Shown: positions 24,707 to 34,151 of the stretch, piece after piece | Layout: each line of letters opens with the position of its first letter | Position numbering within the stretch: the first letter of the stretch is position 1 | Source of the DNA: Nocardia abscessus NBRC 100374 | GTDB taxonomy: Bacteria; Actinomycetota; Actinomycetes; Mycobacteriales; Mycobacteriaceae | Length of the DNA stretch: 34,151 nucleotides | Direction: 5' to 3' | NCBI RefSeq assembly: GCF_000308455.1 | Contig: NZ_BAFP01000087.1 | Location: 1-34,151, forward strand | Translations under genes and position numbers: made by a program | Notes under the pieces: model-generated | Databases searched by the model: none | Told to the model about the DNA's origin: nothing | The model's input: only the letters and a program-made list of their open reading frames with translations

Positions 24707-25390
24707 TCAAGCCGGTACACGCCCGTTCGTTCCGAGGCGAGCCGGCTGCGTGGAGCCGTGATAGAAGTACCGGCCCAAACCGACGGTGAACACGACCATT
24801 CCGTACACCGAGTGCTCTACCGAAGCGGTGAACAGCGACTGCGTCCGCAGGTAGCGCGACGCGAAGATCCAGCCGCCCACCCCGCTGGCGAGCACCGAGA
24901 ACCAGCTACCGAAGACGATGTGCACGAAGCCGAACGCGGCCGCACTCGCCAGCACCAGCACGGGCCCCTCGCCGAAGACCGGCGCGTACCGATGGAACAG
25001 GAAGGAGCGGAAGATCAACTCCTGCGGGTACACGCTCAACGCGGGGTAGAGCACCATCACCGCCAGCCACAGCAGTGGGTTCCGTCGTGGCAGGTCGAAC
25101 AGATCCTCCCGTCGCGACACCGCGACCGCCGCGGTGAGCGCCACCGCACTCGACCCCGCCCGAGCCGCCATCGAGCGCGCCTGCGTCCGCAAGGCCGCGC
25201 TGCGCCACAGCGCGGCGCGATCGAAATCGGGTGCGCGCCGCAGGTAGATCGCTGCGCCCGCAGCCAGCGCCAGCAGCGCGGGAATCGGCGACCTGCCGCG
25301 CAACACCGCGTTGTAGACGGTCGCTCCACCGAAGAACAGTGTCGCGTATTCGGCGCCCAGGTACACCCGCCGCCGCAATCGAATCCGCAC
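24707..25390 (-). CDS. CPBP-family intramembrane metalloprotease-like protein
   Basis: A 227-residue multi-spanning membrane protein in the CPBP (Abi/Rce1-type) family. Family motif 1, usually EExxxR, reads QELIFR (residues 123-128), a known variant with Gln at the first acid; motif 2 is FGFVH (153-157) and motif 3 starts at H193 (HSVYG). Known members cleave near membranes or act in bacteriocin self-immunity or membrane-protein handling; the target here is unknown. GTG at 25390 is chosen; a start at 25540 would add a 50-residue Arg-rich extension unlike the family. The gene lies between the permease and the latex-clearing protein gene on the same strand. Confidence 0.78.
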   Translation of the reverse strand: MRIRLRRRVYLGAEYATLFFGGATVYNAVLRGRSPIPALLALAAGAAIYLRRAPDFDRAALWRSAALRTQARSMAARAGSSAVALTAAVAVSRREDLFDLPRRNPLLWLAVMVLYPALSVYPQELIFRSFLFHRYAPVFGEGPVLVLASAAAFGFVHIVFGSWFSVLASGVGGWIFASRYLRTQSLFTASVEHSVYGMVVFTVGLGRYFYHGSTQPARLGTNGRVPA

Positions 25391-25620
25391 GACCCCACGA
25401 TAATTCGCGACACGGGCGTTCGCCGCTCGCCACCGGGTCACTCGGCTTCCGCGGCCTCGCGGAGACGTCGCTGCAGCCAGGTCGACGGCGTGACGCCGCC
25501 GTCCGGCCTCCGTTCCCGGCACGGCGACCCGACACGACATAGGGTCACCCGAGGCCTCGAAATCGATCGGACTCGCGGTCGGGCCGCGAAACGGATGCCG
25601 GAACGCCAGGCGTCACGAGG

Positions 25621-26862
25621 TCAGCGCGGCGGTTTGCTCATATCCCGATTCATCACCGGGAGTTCGATGCTGATCGGCATCCGCAGTTCGGCCAGGTAGA
25701 TCAGCGCGGCCTGACGGAGGAACTCGTCGAAGAGCCAGTAGGCGTCCGGCGCCAGCGGGACGACCGGGAGCAAACCTTCGCGAACCGCGATGAACGGGCC
25801 CCAGCTCACCCGCAACAGCGGGTCCCAGACCGGTTCCCTCGGGATGGCCAGCCCGTCGGCGATCTTGTCGCCGAGCAGGAAGCGGGTGAACGCGCCGAGG
25901 ACCGGCTTGCTCAGGACGGCGAAATCGAGGTTGACCCCGAGTCGCAGCAATCGGTCGGCGAGCTTGGCGCCCTCCGGGGTCGGCGCCAGGATCGGATCCA
26001 GCACCTGCGCAGCCTGCGAGTCGGCCTCGGCCCACGAGTTCGGAATGTACTCGTCGCGGATGCCGAGCATGTGCGCGCAGACCTGCCACGAGTGCAGGAA
26101 CGCCTCGGACTCGGCGGCGGGGATCGGGACCCGCCACGCGGTCAGGTGCTTCATGACGGTAGTGGGCAGGCTGTGCCAGGTGACCATCATGTCGTTCTGA
26201 CTGATCGGGATGTCCTCTTCGGCCGAGTGCACCCAGTGCGGCGACTGCGGCAGCAGGTGACGCACCGCGGAATGAACCAGCCGGGTTTTGAGACAGGTCA
26301 CGACCATTTCGCCGTTGGGGCCGTAGGCATTCGCGGTCCCGATGTCGTAACCCAGTTTGGCGGTCTTCAGGATTCGATCCTTCAGATCGTGACCGCCCTT
26401 GGAGTAGTAGACCGCGCGGGCCTCCTTCGGGATGACCGTGCTCATCATTCCGCTGGCCAGCCCGTACAGCACGCCGAGATAGAGTCCCCGCTTCTTGTTG
26501 AACTCGACCGCGGTGGCCAGTTTGCCCTGATCGGCCCACTGCGGCAGCCGACGGGCATACTCCATGAAGTCCCGCAGGTCAGACGGCAGACCGGCCGGCA
26601 ACGGCTGACCATTCCTGGTCCAGGTCCGCAACAATTCGTTGACCCTGGGCACTTCGCCCCGGTCCAGTAGTGAGGCGACCAGCTGGTCGGCCTCGGGGTC
26701 CCAGACGGTGAGCGGATCAGCCCCGTCTCCACTGCCCGCCACCGAGCCCTCGGGAGACCACGTCCACGGCTCCGCCCGCGCCGGGGTCGCCATGGCCAGT
26801 GCGCCGAACGCACCCAATACTCCTCCGGCCTTCAACGCGTTGCGCCTGCTGAGTCCATCCAT
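25621..26862 (-). CDS. lcp: Latex-clearing protein (Lcp), heme-b polyisoprene oxygenase, Tat-exported
   Basis: A 413-residue protein of the DUF2236/Lcp family. The N-terminus has a Tat signal (SRRNALKAGG followed by a hydrophobic core, cleavage near ARA-E). The Lcp signature is intact: DRILKTAKLGYD and CLKTRLVHSAVRHLL align with R164, K167, T168 and heme-ligand H198 of Lcp from Streptomyces sp. K30, with identical 30-residue spacing between T168 and H198. Known role: secreted cleavage of rubber (cis-1,4-polyisoprene) to aldehyde/ketone oligomers. Start ATG 26862 has a GAGGAAG Shine-Dalgarno; the ATG six codons upstream does not. No aldehyde dehydrogenase or oxiA/oxiB-type genes are adjacent. 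A divergent long gap with the furA gene follows upstream. Confidence 0.9.
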   Translation of the reverse strand: MDGLSRRNALKAGGVLGAFGALAMATPARAEPWTWSPEGSVAGSGDGADPLTVWDPEADQLVASLLDRGEVPRVNELLRTWTRNGQPLPAGLPSDLRDFMEYARRLPQWADQGKLATAVEFNKKRGLYLGVLYGLASGMMSTVIPKEARAVYYSKGGHDLKDRILKTAKLGYDIGTANAYGPNGEMVVTCLKTRLVHSAVRHLLPQSPHWVHSAEEDIPISQNDMMVTWHSLPTTVMKHLTAWRVPIPAAESEAFLHSWQVCAHMLGIRDEYIPNSWAEADSQAAQVLDPILAPTPEGAKLADRLLRLGVNLDFAVLSKPVLGAFTRFLLGDKIADGLAIPREPVWDPLLRVSWGPFIAVREGLLPVVPLAPDAYWLFDEFLRQAALIYLAELRMPISIELPVMNRDMSKPPR

Positions 26863-27388
26863 GTCTTCCTCACTCCTCATTGAGCCCGAGCGCCACCGGG
26901 TTGATCGATGAAAGCCGGTCGCGCCCGTTCCGCATCGTTCCGCGGATCAGAACAGTCATTAACTTAGCAAGCCTCGTGGCCGACCGTCCCAACTTTCCGA
27001 AAATTGACACCGCCTTACTCGGCCCTCCTGGGGGATCCAGCGGAGTTGACGCAGATAGCCGACACACCAGCGCATTAGCCGCACTTTCAGCACGGACCGC
27101 AGTAGGGCTACGCCCCGAGTCGAACCCAAGCCGCCACATCGTGACCACATCTAACGAATCGTAATGGCGAGTCACATATCTCGGCGAGGCAGTCACATCG
27201 GCAGATCGGCGGCACTCCGGCACCTGCACGCTTCCCGGAACGGCCGACGCGACCGACAACCACACCGGCGACACTCACAGCAATCGCTTCGCGAACAGAG
27301 CCGCTTCCCGAATTCCGCCGACCGGGGGGTGCGGTGCGGAAGCCGAACCGCCCGATCGAATCGATCAGCGCGACTTTGCCGCAGACTC
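26863..27388. other. Non-coding stretch between lcp and furA
   Basis: About 525 bp with no credible gene; open frames are Ser/Arg-rich and short. It should hold the lcp promoter on the minus strand, but no strong -35/-10 pair stands out. TTGAC-like hexamers on the plus strand (27004, 27045) lack a matching -10. A TTAACTTAGCAAG patch at about 26959 was checked as an iron box and is too poor. Confidence 0.5.
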
Positions 27389-27417
27389 TTGACTCGTTCC
27401 AGAAAGCAGACGAGACT
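27389..27417 (+). promoter_or_regulatory. Probable furA promoter, possibly giving a leaderless transcript
   Basis: TTGACT at 27389-27394, a 17-bp spacer and GAGACT at 27412-27417 form a -35/-10-like pair. Transcription would start about 7 bp on, at or next to the furA GTG at 27425, so the mRNA may be leaderless. No good Shine-Dalgarno precedes the GTG, which agrees. The TTGACT-N-TTCCAGAAA context resembles the region upstream of actinobacterial furA that FurA itself binds; this last point is from memory of the family. Confidence 0.5.
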
Positions 27418-27424
27418 TCCGTGC

Positions 27425-27868
27425 GTGCCAACCGCTTCGGAGTTCCAGCAGATGCTGCGGGGAGTCTCGCTACGCGTGACTCGCCCCCGGGTCGCGGTGC
27501 TGAGCGCCGTGCACAAGCACCCGCACGCCGACACGGATTCGATCATCCGTGCCGTGCGATCCGATCTACCCGAGGTGTCCCATCAAACGGTGTACGACTC
27601 GTTGAACGCGCTCACCGCGGTAGGCCTGGTCCGGCGTATTCAGCCGTCCGGCTCCGTGGCACGTTACGAAACGCGGGTCGGCGACAACCACCACCACGTC
27701 GTATGCCGCGCATGCGGGGTCATCGCCGACGTCGATTGCGTCGTCGGCGAGGCCCCGTGCTTGAGCGCGTCCGATGACAGCGGGTTCTCGATCGACGAGG
27801 CCGAAGTCATCTACTGGGGCATGTGTCCCGACTGTGCGAAGTCACAGGCTTCCCGATCACAGCCGTGA
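27425..27868 (+). CDS. furA: Ferric-uptake-regulator-family peroxide/redox regulator FurA
   Basis: A 147-residue Fur-family repressor, the usual FurA length. Winged helix covers about residues 15-75 (RVTRPRVAVL, HPHADTDSII, VSHQTVYDSLNAL, RIQPSGSVARYETR); then the metal/redox part with NHHHVVCRACG (Cys pair), and a C-terminal CPDC pair. Residue patterns follow mycobacterial FurA closely. Known role: represses katG and itself, released by peroxide. It precedes katG by 35 bp on the same strand, the standard arrangement. GTG at 27425 is used; longer in-frame openings upstream lie across the promoter. Confidence 0.95.
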   Translation: MPTASEFQQMLRGVSLRVTRPRVAVLSAVHKHPHADTDSIIRAVRSDLPEVSHQTVYDSLNALTAVGLVRRIQPSGSVARYETRVGDNHHHVVCRACGVIADVDCVVGEAPCLSASDDSGFSIDEAEVIYWGMCPDCAKSQASRSQP

Positions 27869-27903
27869 TCCCAGCCCACATCACTCATTCAGGAAGGAAT
27901 GCT

Positions 27904-30135
27904 GTGTCATCCGATAGCCGCCCGCCCAATCCTGACACCGAAACTCGGAGCACAAGCGAGAGCGAGAATCCGGCGATCCCGTCCCCCACTGCGAAGACGG
28001 ACCATCGTCCGCGCAGCAACAAGGACTGGTGGCCGGAGCAGATCGATGTCTCGGTGCTGCACGCCCACTCGTCCAAGTCCAACCCGCTCGGCGAGGACTT
28101 CGACTACCCCGAAGAGTTCAAGAAGCTCGACGTCGATGCCCTCAAGGCCGACGTCACGGCAGTCCTGACCAATTCACAGGACTGGTGGCCCGCCGACTAC
28201 GGCCACTACGGCGGCCTGTTCATCCGGCTGAGCTGGCACGCGGCGGGCACCTACCGCATCGCCGACGGCCGCGGCGGCGGCGGTCAAGGCGCCCAGCGCT
28301 TCGCGCCGCTGAACAGCTGGCCGGACAACGCCAATCTGGACAAGGCCCGCAGGCTGCTGTGGCCGGTCAAGCAGAAGTACGGCAACAAGATCTCCTGGGC
28401 CGACCTGCTCGTCTTCGCCGGCAACGTGGCCCTGGAGTCGATGGGCTTCCAGACCTTCGGCTTCGGCTTCGGCCGCCCGGACGTCTGGGAGCCGGAAGAG
28501 GTCTTCTGGGGTCCGGAGGACACCTGGCTCGGCGACGAGCGCTACAGCGGTGACCGGCAACTGGCGGGTCCGCTCGGCGCCGTCCAGATGGGCCTGATCT
28601 ACGTGAATCCGGAAGGCCCCAATGGTCAGCCGGATCCGGTCGCCGCGGCGCGGGACATCCGCGAGACGTTCGGCCGCATGGCGATGAACGACGAGGAGAC
28701 GGCCGCGCTGATCGTCGGCGGCCACAGCTTCGGCAAGACCCACGGTGCGGGCGATGCCGGCCTGGTCGGCGCCGAACCGGAAGCCGCCCCGATCGAGCAG
28801 CAGGGCCTGGGCTGGAAGAGCGCCTACGGCACGGGCAAGGGCAAGGACGCCATCACCAGCGGCCTGGAGGTCGTCTGGACCGCCACCCCGACCAAGTGGG
28901 GCAACGGTTTCCTGCAGAACCTGTACGGCTACGAGTGGGAGCTGACCAAGAGCCCCGCCGGGGCATGGCAGTGGAAGCCGAAGGACGGCGCGGGCGAGGG
29001 CGCCATCCCGGATCCGTTCGGTGGGCCCGCGCGTACCCCGACCATGCTGACCACGGACTTGGCGCTGCGGGAAGACCCGATCTACGGCGAGATCACCCGC
29101 CGCTGGCTGGATCACCCCGAGCAGCTGTCCGAGGCGTTCGCCAAGGCGTGGTACAAGCTGCTGCACCGCGACATGGGACCGATCAGCCGCTACCTCGGCC
29201 CGTGGGTTCCCGAGCCGCAGCTGTGGCAGGATCCCGTGCCCGCGGTCGATCACGAGTTGATCGACGAGCAGGACATCGCGGCACTGAAGAGCAAGGTCCT
29301 CGAGTCCGGCCTGTCGGTCGCCCAGCTGGTCAAGACCGCCTGGTCGTCGGCGGCCAGCTTCCGCAGCACCGACAAGCGCGGCGGCGCCAACGGCGCTCGG
29401 ATCCGGCTGGAGCCGCAGCGGAACTGGGAGGTCAACGAGCCGGACGAGCTGGCCAAGGTACTGCCGGTGCTCGAGCAGATCCAGCAGAACTTCAACAGCT
29501 CGGCCTCCGGAGGCAAGAAGGTCTCGCTCGCCGACCTCATCATCCTGGCGGGGTCCGCGGCGATCGAGAAGGCGGCCGAGGACGCGGGGCACGCGGTCAC
29601 GGTGCCCTTCGCGCCCGGACGGACGGACGCCACGCAGGAGCACACCGATGTGGAGTCGTTCGCGGTGCTCGAACCGCGGGCCGACGGATTCCGTAACTAT
29701 GTGCGAACCGGGGAGAAGGCACCGCTGGAGCGCCTGCTGCTCGACCGGGCGTACATGCTGGACGTCACCGCTCCGGAGTTGACGGTGCTCGTCGGCGGCC
29801 TGCGTGCCCTGGGCGCCAACTACGGCGGCACCGACCACGGTGTGTTCACCGACCGGCCGGGCGTTTTGACGAACGACTTCTTCGTCAACCTCCTCGACCA
29901 GAACACCGAGTGGAAGGCGTCGGAGTCGGCGGAGAACGTCTACGAAGGTTTCGACCGGTCCTCCGGTCAGGCCAAGTGGACCGCCACCGCCAATGATCTC
30001 GTCTTCGGGTCGCACTCGGTGCTGCGCGCGCTGGCCGAGGTGTACGCCCAGGACGATGCCGGGGCGAAGTTCGTCGACGACTTCGTCGCCGCGTGGGTCA
30101 AGGTGGTCGACAACGACCGGTTCGACCTCGCCTGA
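27904..30135 (+). CDS. katG: Bifunctional catalase-peroxidase KatG
   Basis: A 743-residue class I heme peroxidase, close to mycobacterial KatG (740 aa). Distal site RLSWH at R108, W111, H112; the Met-Tyr-Trp cofactor is W111-Y233-M259 (LIYVNPEGP and GRMAMNDE); proximal heme ligand H274 (GGHSFGKTHG) and W325. S319 corresponds to M. tuberculosis S315, the usual isoniazid-activation position, and is the wild-type Ser. It degrades hydrogen peroxide and, in mycobacteria, activates isoniazid. GTG start at 27904 with an AGGAAGGA Shine-Dalgarno; 35 bp after furA, so co-transcribed under FurA control. A strong terminator follows. Confidence 0.98.
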   Translation: MSSDSRPPNPDTETRSTSESENPAIPSPTAKTDHRPRSNKDWWPEQIDVSVLHAHSSKSNPLGEDFDYPEEFKKLDVDALKADVTAVLTNSQDWWPADYGHYGGLFIRLSWHAAGTYRIADGRGGGGQGAQRFAPLNSWPDNANLDKARRLLWPVKQKYGNKISWADLLVFAGNVALESMGFQTFGFGFGRPDVWEPEEVFWGPEDTWLGDERYSGDRQLAGPLGAVQMGLIYVNPEGPNGQPDPVAAARDIRETFGRMAMNDEETAALIVGGHSFGKTHGAGDAGLVGAEPEAAPIEQQGLGWKSAYGTGKGKDAITSGLEVVWTATPTKWGNGFLQNLYGYEWELTKSPAGAWQWKPKDGAGEGAIPDPFGGPARTPTMLTTDLALREDPIYGEITRRWLDHPEQLSEAFAKAWYKLLHRDMGPISRYLGPWVPEPQLWQDPVPAVDHELIDEQDIAALKSKVLESGLSVAQLVKTAWSSAASFRSTDKRGGANGARIRLEPQRNWEVNEPDELAKVLPVLEQIQQNFNSSASGGKKVSLADLIILAGSAAIEKAAEDAGHAVTVPFAPGRTDATQEHTDVESFAVLEPRADGFRNYVRTGEKAPLERLLLDRAYMLDVTAPELTVLVGGLRALGANYGGTDHGVFTDRPGVLTNDFFVNLLDQNTEWKASESAENVYEGFDRSSGQAKWTATANDLVFGSHSVLRALAEVYAQDDAGAKFVDDFVAAWVKVVDNDRFDLA

Positions 30136-30151
30136 GCTGTATCCGCGAGTT

Positions 30152-30187
30152 CCAGGCCGGCCCTTCGGGGCCGGCCTGGCTTCGTTT
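30152..30187 (+). terminator. Rho-independent terminator of furA-katG
   Basis: A perfect 12-bp GC-rich stem (30152-30163 with 30168-30179) closed by a TTCG loop and followed by a C and a T-rich tail (30181-30187). It lies 17 bp past the katG stop. The minus-strand thioester reductase ends just beyond, so the hairpin may also act from the other side. Confidence 0.9.
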
Positions 30188-30197
30188 TACTTATCGA

Positions 30198-31676
30198 TCA
30201 GCCGCCGCCCTCGCGCTGCCCGGCGGAGGCCGGGGGTGGGAGGAATCCGATCTCGATGAGATGGTCGAGGTGGCGGTCGAGAAGGTCGATGGTCATCGGC
30301 GGGCAGCTGATGGCGGATCCGGCCAGCGCGGCGGCAGTGTTGGCATCGTCGAACTCCGCGGGCACCGGACCGCTCTGCTGGCTCAATACCACTGCGCGCG
30401 CGAGGCCGGGATCGCCACCGGCTCCGGACGTCAATCGAGCGGCGAGATCCGATATCGGCAGCGGACGAAGGCGATATCCCCTCTGCCGCATGCCGGCCCA
30501 CAGGTCGGTGAGCGGAATCGACGTGTGATTCACCAAGTGGTGCACCTGGGTAATCGTTCCGTGCAGCAGGACGTGCACGACGGCCGCCGCGACGTAATCC
30601 GCTGGGATGAGCCGGATCTCGGCATCCTCGGCGGGTACCGCGCCCAGCACGACAGCGGCGCGCACGAGCGTCCAGAACGCGTCGTTCGTGCTGACCGCAC
30701 CTACATGGGCACGCCCGCATACCCGGTCGGGCCGATAGACGGCTACCGGAAGGCCGCTCGCGGCTGCCTGCGCCATCAACTCTTCTCCGACCCACTTGGT
30801 CATCGTGTAGCCGCCGCCGGGTAGCTCGCTCAGGGACGGGCGAGCCGACTCGGGCACCGGTTCACCCGGCGATCGCCCGTGCGCCACTGCCACAGACGTC
30901 GTGGATACGAAATGGACCGGGATACCGCGAGACAGCGCCAAGCGCAACACATTTCGCGTACCGACGACATTCGCACCGCGTAGCCGCGCGTACGGTTCGA
31001 CGTGGTTGACGCGCGCACCATTGTGGATTATCGCGTCCGCCTCGGAGAGCAGGCGGAAATCCTTCGCTCTCGAGCCGAATCGCGGTTCGGCGAGATCCCC
31101 CACCACGGGAACGATCCGGGAGCTCGAATCCGGCCGCCACAGCCGGTAGTGCCGCAGCCCCGACTCGAGCCGCGCGAGCGCCTCGCCCCGGTCGGCGGCG
31201 CGCACCAGGCAATAGATTTCGGCCTCGGTGCGCGCTGCCAGTTCACTCAGCAGGTGTAATCCCAGAAATCCGGTCGCGCCGGTCAAGAGAACCGTCTTCG
31301 GGGCAGGCACGGCGAGTTCCGTGGTCCGGATCGGGACCGGCTCGGCCGCCAACGTCGCATCAGCGGCTATCCGAGCGAGCGACGAATCAGGCACTCTCGG
31401 CTCCGGGACGAAACGGGACGACACGCTCGCTCCGATCAGCTCTGCGATCGAACGCACATATCCACGCATCCCGGGGTCCCATCGAACCGTCACCATTCGG
31501 CCGATCCCAGTATCGATTGCCAGGGAAAGCCCGGCGAGCCCAATAATCGAGGGGCATGTCTCTGCCACATCTACGTCGGCGCCGAGTTCGCATCCTGCTC
31601 GGTACGCCCGGCGACCAGGTCGCCGCAGGAGCCGTCCCAGCGGACCGACAGCACAACCACGACTGGTCGGAGTCAT
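30198..31676 (-). CDS. Stand-alone thioester reductase with degenerate carrier-protein domain
   Basis: A 492-residue protein. The C-terminal two-thirds (from about residue 127) is a NAD(P)H-dependent thioester-reductase domain (Lys2/CAR type): TGATGFLG (132-139), a catalytic YTMTK, and a family-typical C-terminus LLDRHLDHLIEIGFLP. Known role: reductive release of a carrier-bound acyl thioester to an aldehyde or alcohol. Residues about 30-85 keep the outline of a carrier domain (GLAGLSLAID, VTVRWD, YVRSIAELI) but GLDSL reads GLAGL, with A48 and G49 in place of Asp and the phosphopantetheine Ser. ATG 31676 with GGAGGGAG is chosen over a longer reading. No adenylation domain is present. Function requires a partner in trans. 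Confidence 0.8.
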   Translation of the reverse strand: MTPTSRGCAVGPLGRLLRRPGRRAYRAGCELGADVDVAETCPSIIGLAGLSLAIDTGIGRMVTVRWDPGMRGYVRSIAELIGASVSSRFVPEPRVPDSSLARIAADATLAAEPVPIRTTELAVPAPKTVLLTGATGFLGLHLLSELAARTEAEIYCLVRAADRGEALARLESGLRHYRLWRPDSSSRIVPVVGDLAEPRFGSRAKDFRLLSEADAIIHNGARVNHVEPYARLRGANVVGTRNVLRLALSRGIPVHFVSTTSVAVAHGRSPGEPVPESARPSLSELPGGGYTMTKWVGEELMAQAAASGLPVAVYRPDRVCGRAHVGAVSTNDAFWTLVRAAVVLGAVPAEDAEIRLIPADYVAAAVVHVLLHGTITQVHHLVNHTSIPLTDLWAGMRQRGYRLRPLPISDLAARLTSGAGGDPGLARAVVLSQQSGPVPAEFDDANTAAALAGSAISCPPMTIDLLDRHLDHLIEIGFLPPPASAGQREGGG

Positions 31677-31822
31677 GATCAGACTCCCTCCCCGCACGGG
31701 TACTACGCGGCAATTCGCCTCAGAGTGAAGGAATTCCCGGTGCGAGGATCATGTGCTGCCACGGTATGAACAGAGAGCTCCGGCCGGTTCGGCGGAGGTC
31801 TGGCGAATTACCGCTAATAGAC

Positions 31823-31852
31823 TTGACGAACGACAGACCGAGATGTCATTAT
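31823..31852 (+). promoter_or_regulatory. Possible promoter of the rpoB2-like gene
   Basis: TTGACG (31823-31828), an 18-bp spacer and CATTAT (31847-31852) give a moderate sigma-70-type pair in an AT-rich patch. It lies about 270 bp upstream of the rpoB2-like start, so the transcript would carry a long leader including the hairpin at 31863. Other promoters closer to the gene (for example around TTGACC at 31974) are possible. Confidence 0.4.
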
Positions 31853-31862
31853 TATTCCGGGA

Positions 31863-31891
31863 AGACACGAGAAATCAGGTGTCTATTTTTT
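31863..31891 (+). terminator. Terminator-like hairpin in the rpoB2 leader
   Basis: AGACAC (31863-31868) and GTGTCT (31879-31884) form a perfect 6-bp stem with a 10-nt loop, followed by A and six Ts (31886-31891), the shape of an intrinsic terminator. It lies between the putative promoter at 31823 and the gene start about 230 bp later. It would stop upstream transcription or act as an attenuator for rpoB2. The short stem makes it moderate in strength. Confidence 0.5.
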
Positions 31892-32123
31892 CATGCCCTC
31901 GACATCGATCGGGTTTGGGTGTAATTTGGGACGTCGCGCCGGGCCGCGCGCTGTCCCACTCTCGAAATACGAATTGACCGGAGAAAAGTGGCGCTTCCTG
32001 CGCGTCACTGTCGACCCGTCGTTGTCGAGTCGTGTTCGGGCAGCGTCCAGCACGGTGTGCCATCGATACCCCACAGGATAAGTAGACACCGTGACGACCG
32101 CGCGAACGCGTGGGCGGCGCGAG
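31892..32123. other. Untranslated leader of the rpoB2-like gene
   Basis: About 230 bp with no credible gene. No 19-bp rifamycin-associated palindrome (GGGGCTTGCGGCAAGCCCC-like), known from rifampicin-resistance genes in actinobacteria, was found here or anywhere from 31677. A TTGACC hexamer at 31974 has no clear -10 partner. Confidence 0.5.

Positions 32124-34151
<2,028 letters not shown>

Noticed and set aside
23149..24789. Long plus-strand open frame of about 546 codons
   Set aside because: It is antisense to the APC permease and rich in Arg, Gln and His; a shadow of a high-GC gene.
26955..26975. Possible iron box TTAACTTAGCAAG upstream of lcp
   Set aside because: Too few matches to the 19-bp IdeR consensus and no inverted symmetry.
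28174..30015. Long minus-strand open frame opposite katG
   Set aside because: Shadow of katG codon bias, with no recognisable domain.
31677..32123. Rifamycin-associated 19-bp palindrome upstream of rpoB2
   Set aside because: No matching GGGGCTTG...CAAGCCCC element is present in this leader.

Overview
The window is a high-GC actinobacterial chromosome segment, most likely from Nocardia or a close mycolic-acid-containing relative. The indicators are a furA-katG pair, an rpoB-like gene away from ribosomal-protein genes with a rifampicin-resistance-type active-site region (rpoB2-like), mycofactocin genes, F420-type oxidoreductases, a latex-clearing protein, and the type III Wadjet-like SMC ATPase family. 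No tRNA, rRNA, CRISPR array, insertion sequence or phage gene was seen. The species call is inference from gene content, not a database match.

Layout. Bases 1-2771: 3' part of a TIGR02680/JetC-type SMC-like ATPase (plasmid-defence family), cut by the window start. 2820-3986: divergent arsR-type regulator and SDR dehydrogenase sharing an AT-rich palindrome. 4007-5721: secreted VanY-like carboxypeptidase, a ~725-bp non-coding stretch with a cluster of DnaA-box-like 9-mers, and an orphan antitoxin-like gene. 5859-8274: Fe-S class I fumarase with an IdeR-like box, divergent from a MarR regulator. 8279-10862: a partial mycofactocin locus, mftE-mftD and divergent mftR around a palindromic operator; the precursor, chaperone, radical-SAM and glycosyltransferase genes are absent. 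11001-15624: a five-gene overlapping stressosome operon (rsbR, rsbS, rsbT, an RsbX-like phosphatase, and an RsbU_N-PAS-GAF-PP2C-HATPase fusion) behind a sigma-B/sigma-F-type promoter. 15728-18972: a DUF4185 protein (endo-D-arabinanase family), a secreted glycine-zipper protein, a PepSY protein with tandem upstream repeats, and two apparent gene remnants (topoisomerase IB tail, FAD monooxygenase tail). 19015-26862: minus-strand accessory metabolism: sulfatase, F420-dependent LLM oxidoreductase, PPOX-like protein, APC permease, CPBP membrane protein, and Tat-exported latex-clearing oxygenase. 27425-30187: furA-katG and a strong terminator. 30198-31676: stand-alone thioester reductase with a degenerate carrier domain. 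32124-end: 5' two-thirds of the rpoB2-like gene behind a leader containing a terminator-like hairpin.

How parts fit together. The stressosome operon encodes signal scaffold (RsbR/RsbS), switch kinase (RsbT), reset phosphatase (RsbX-like) and an output protein that carries both phosphatase and anti-sigma-like kinase domains. The sigma factor and its anti-anti-sigma partner must be elsewhere, and the promoter suggests that sigma factor feeds back on the operon. FurA and KatG form the usual peroxide-response pair. The rpoB2-like gene would supply an alternative beta subunit with reduced rifamycin binding. The least expected features are the split mycofactocin locus, the DnaA-box cluster far from any dnaA/dnaN gene, the sigma-less stressosome operon with its own sigma-F-like promoter, and the rpoB2 leader hairpin.
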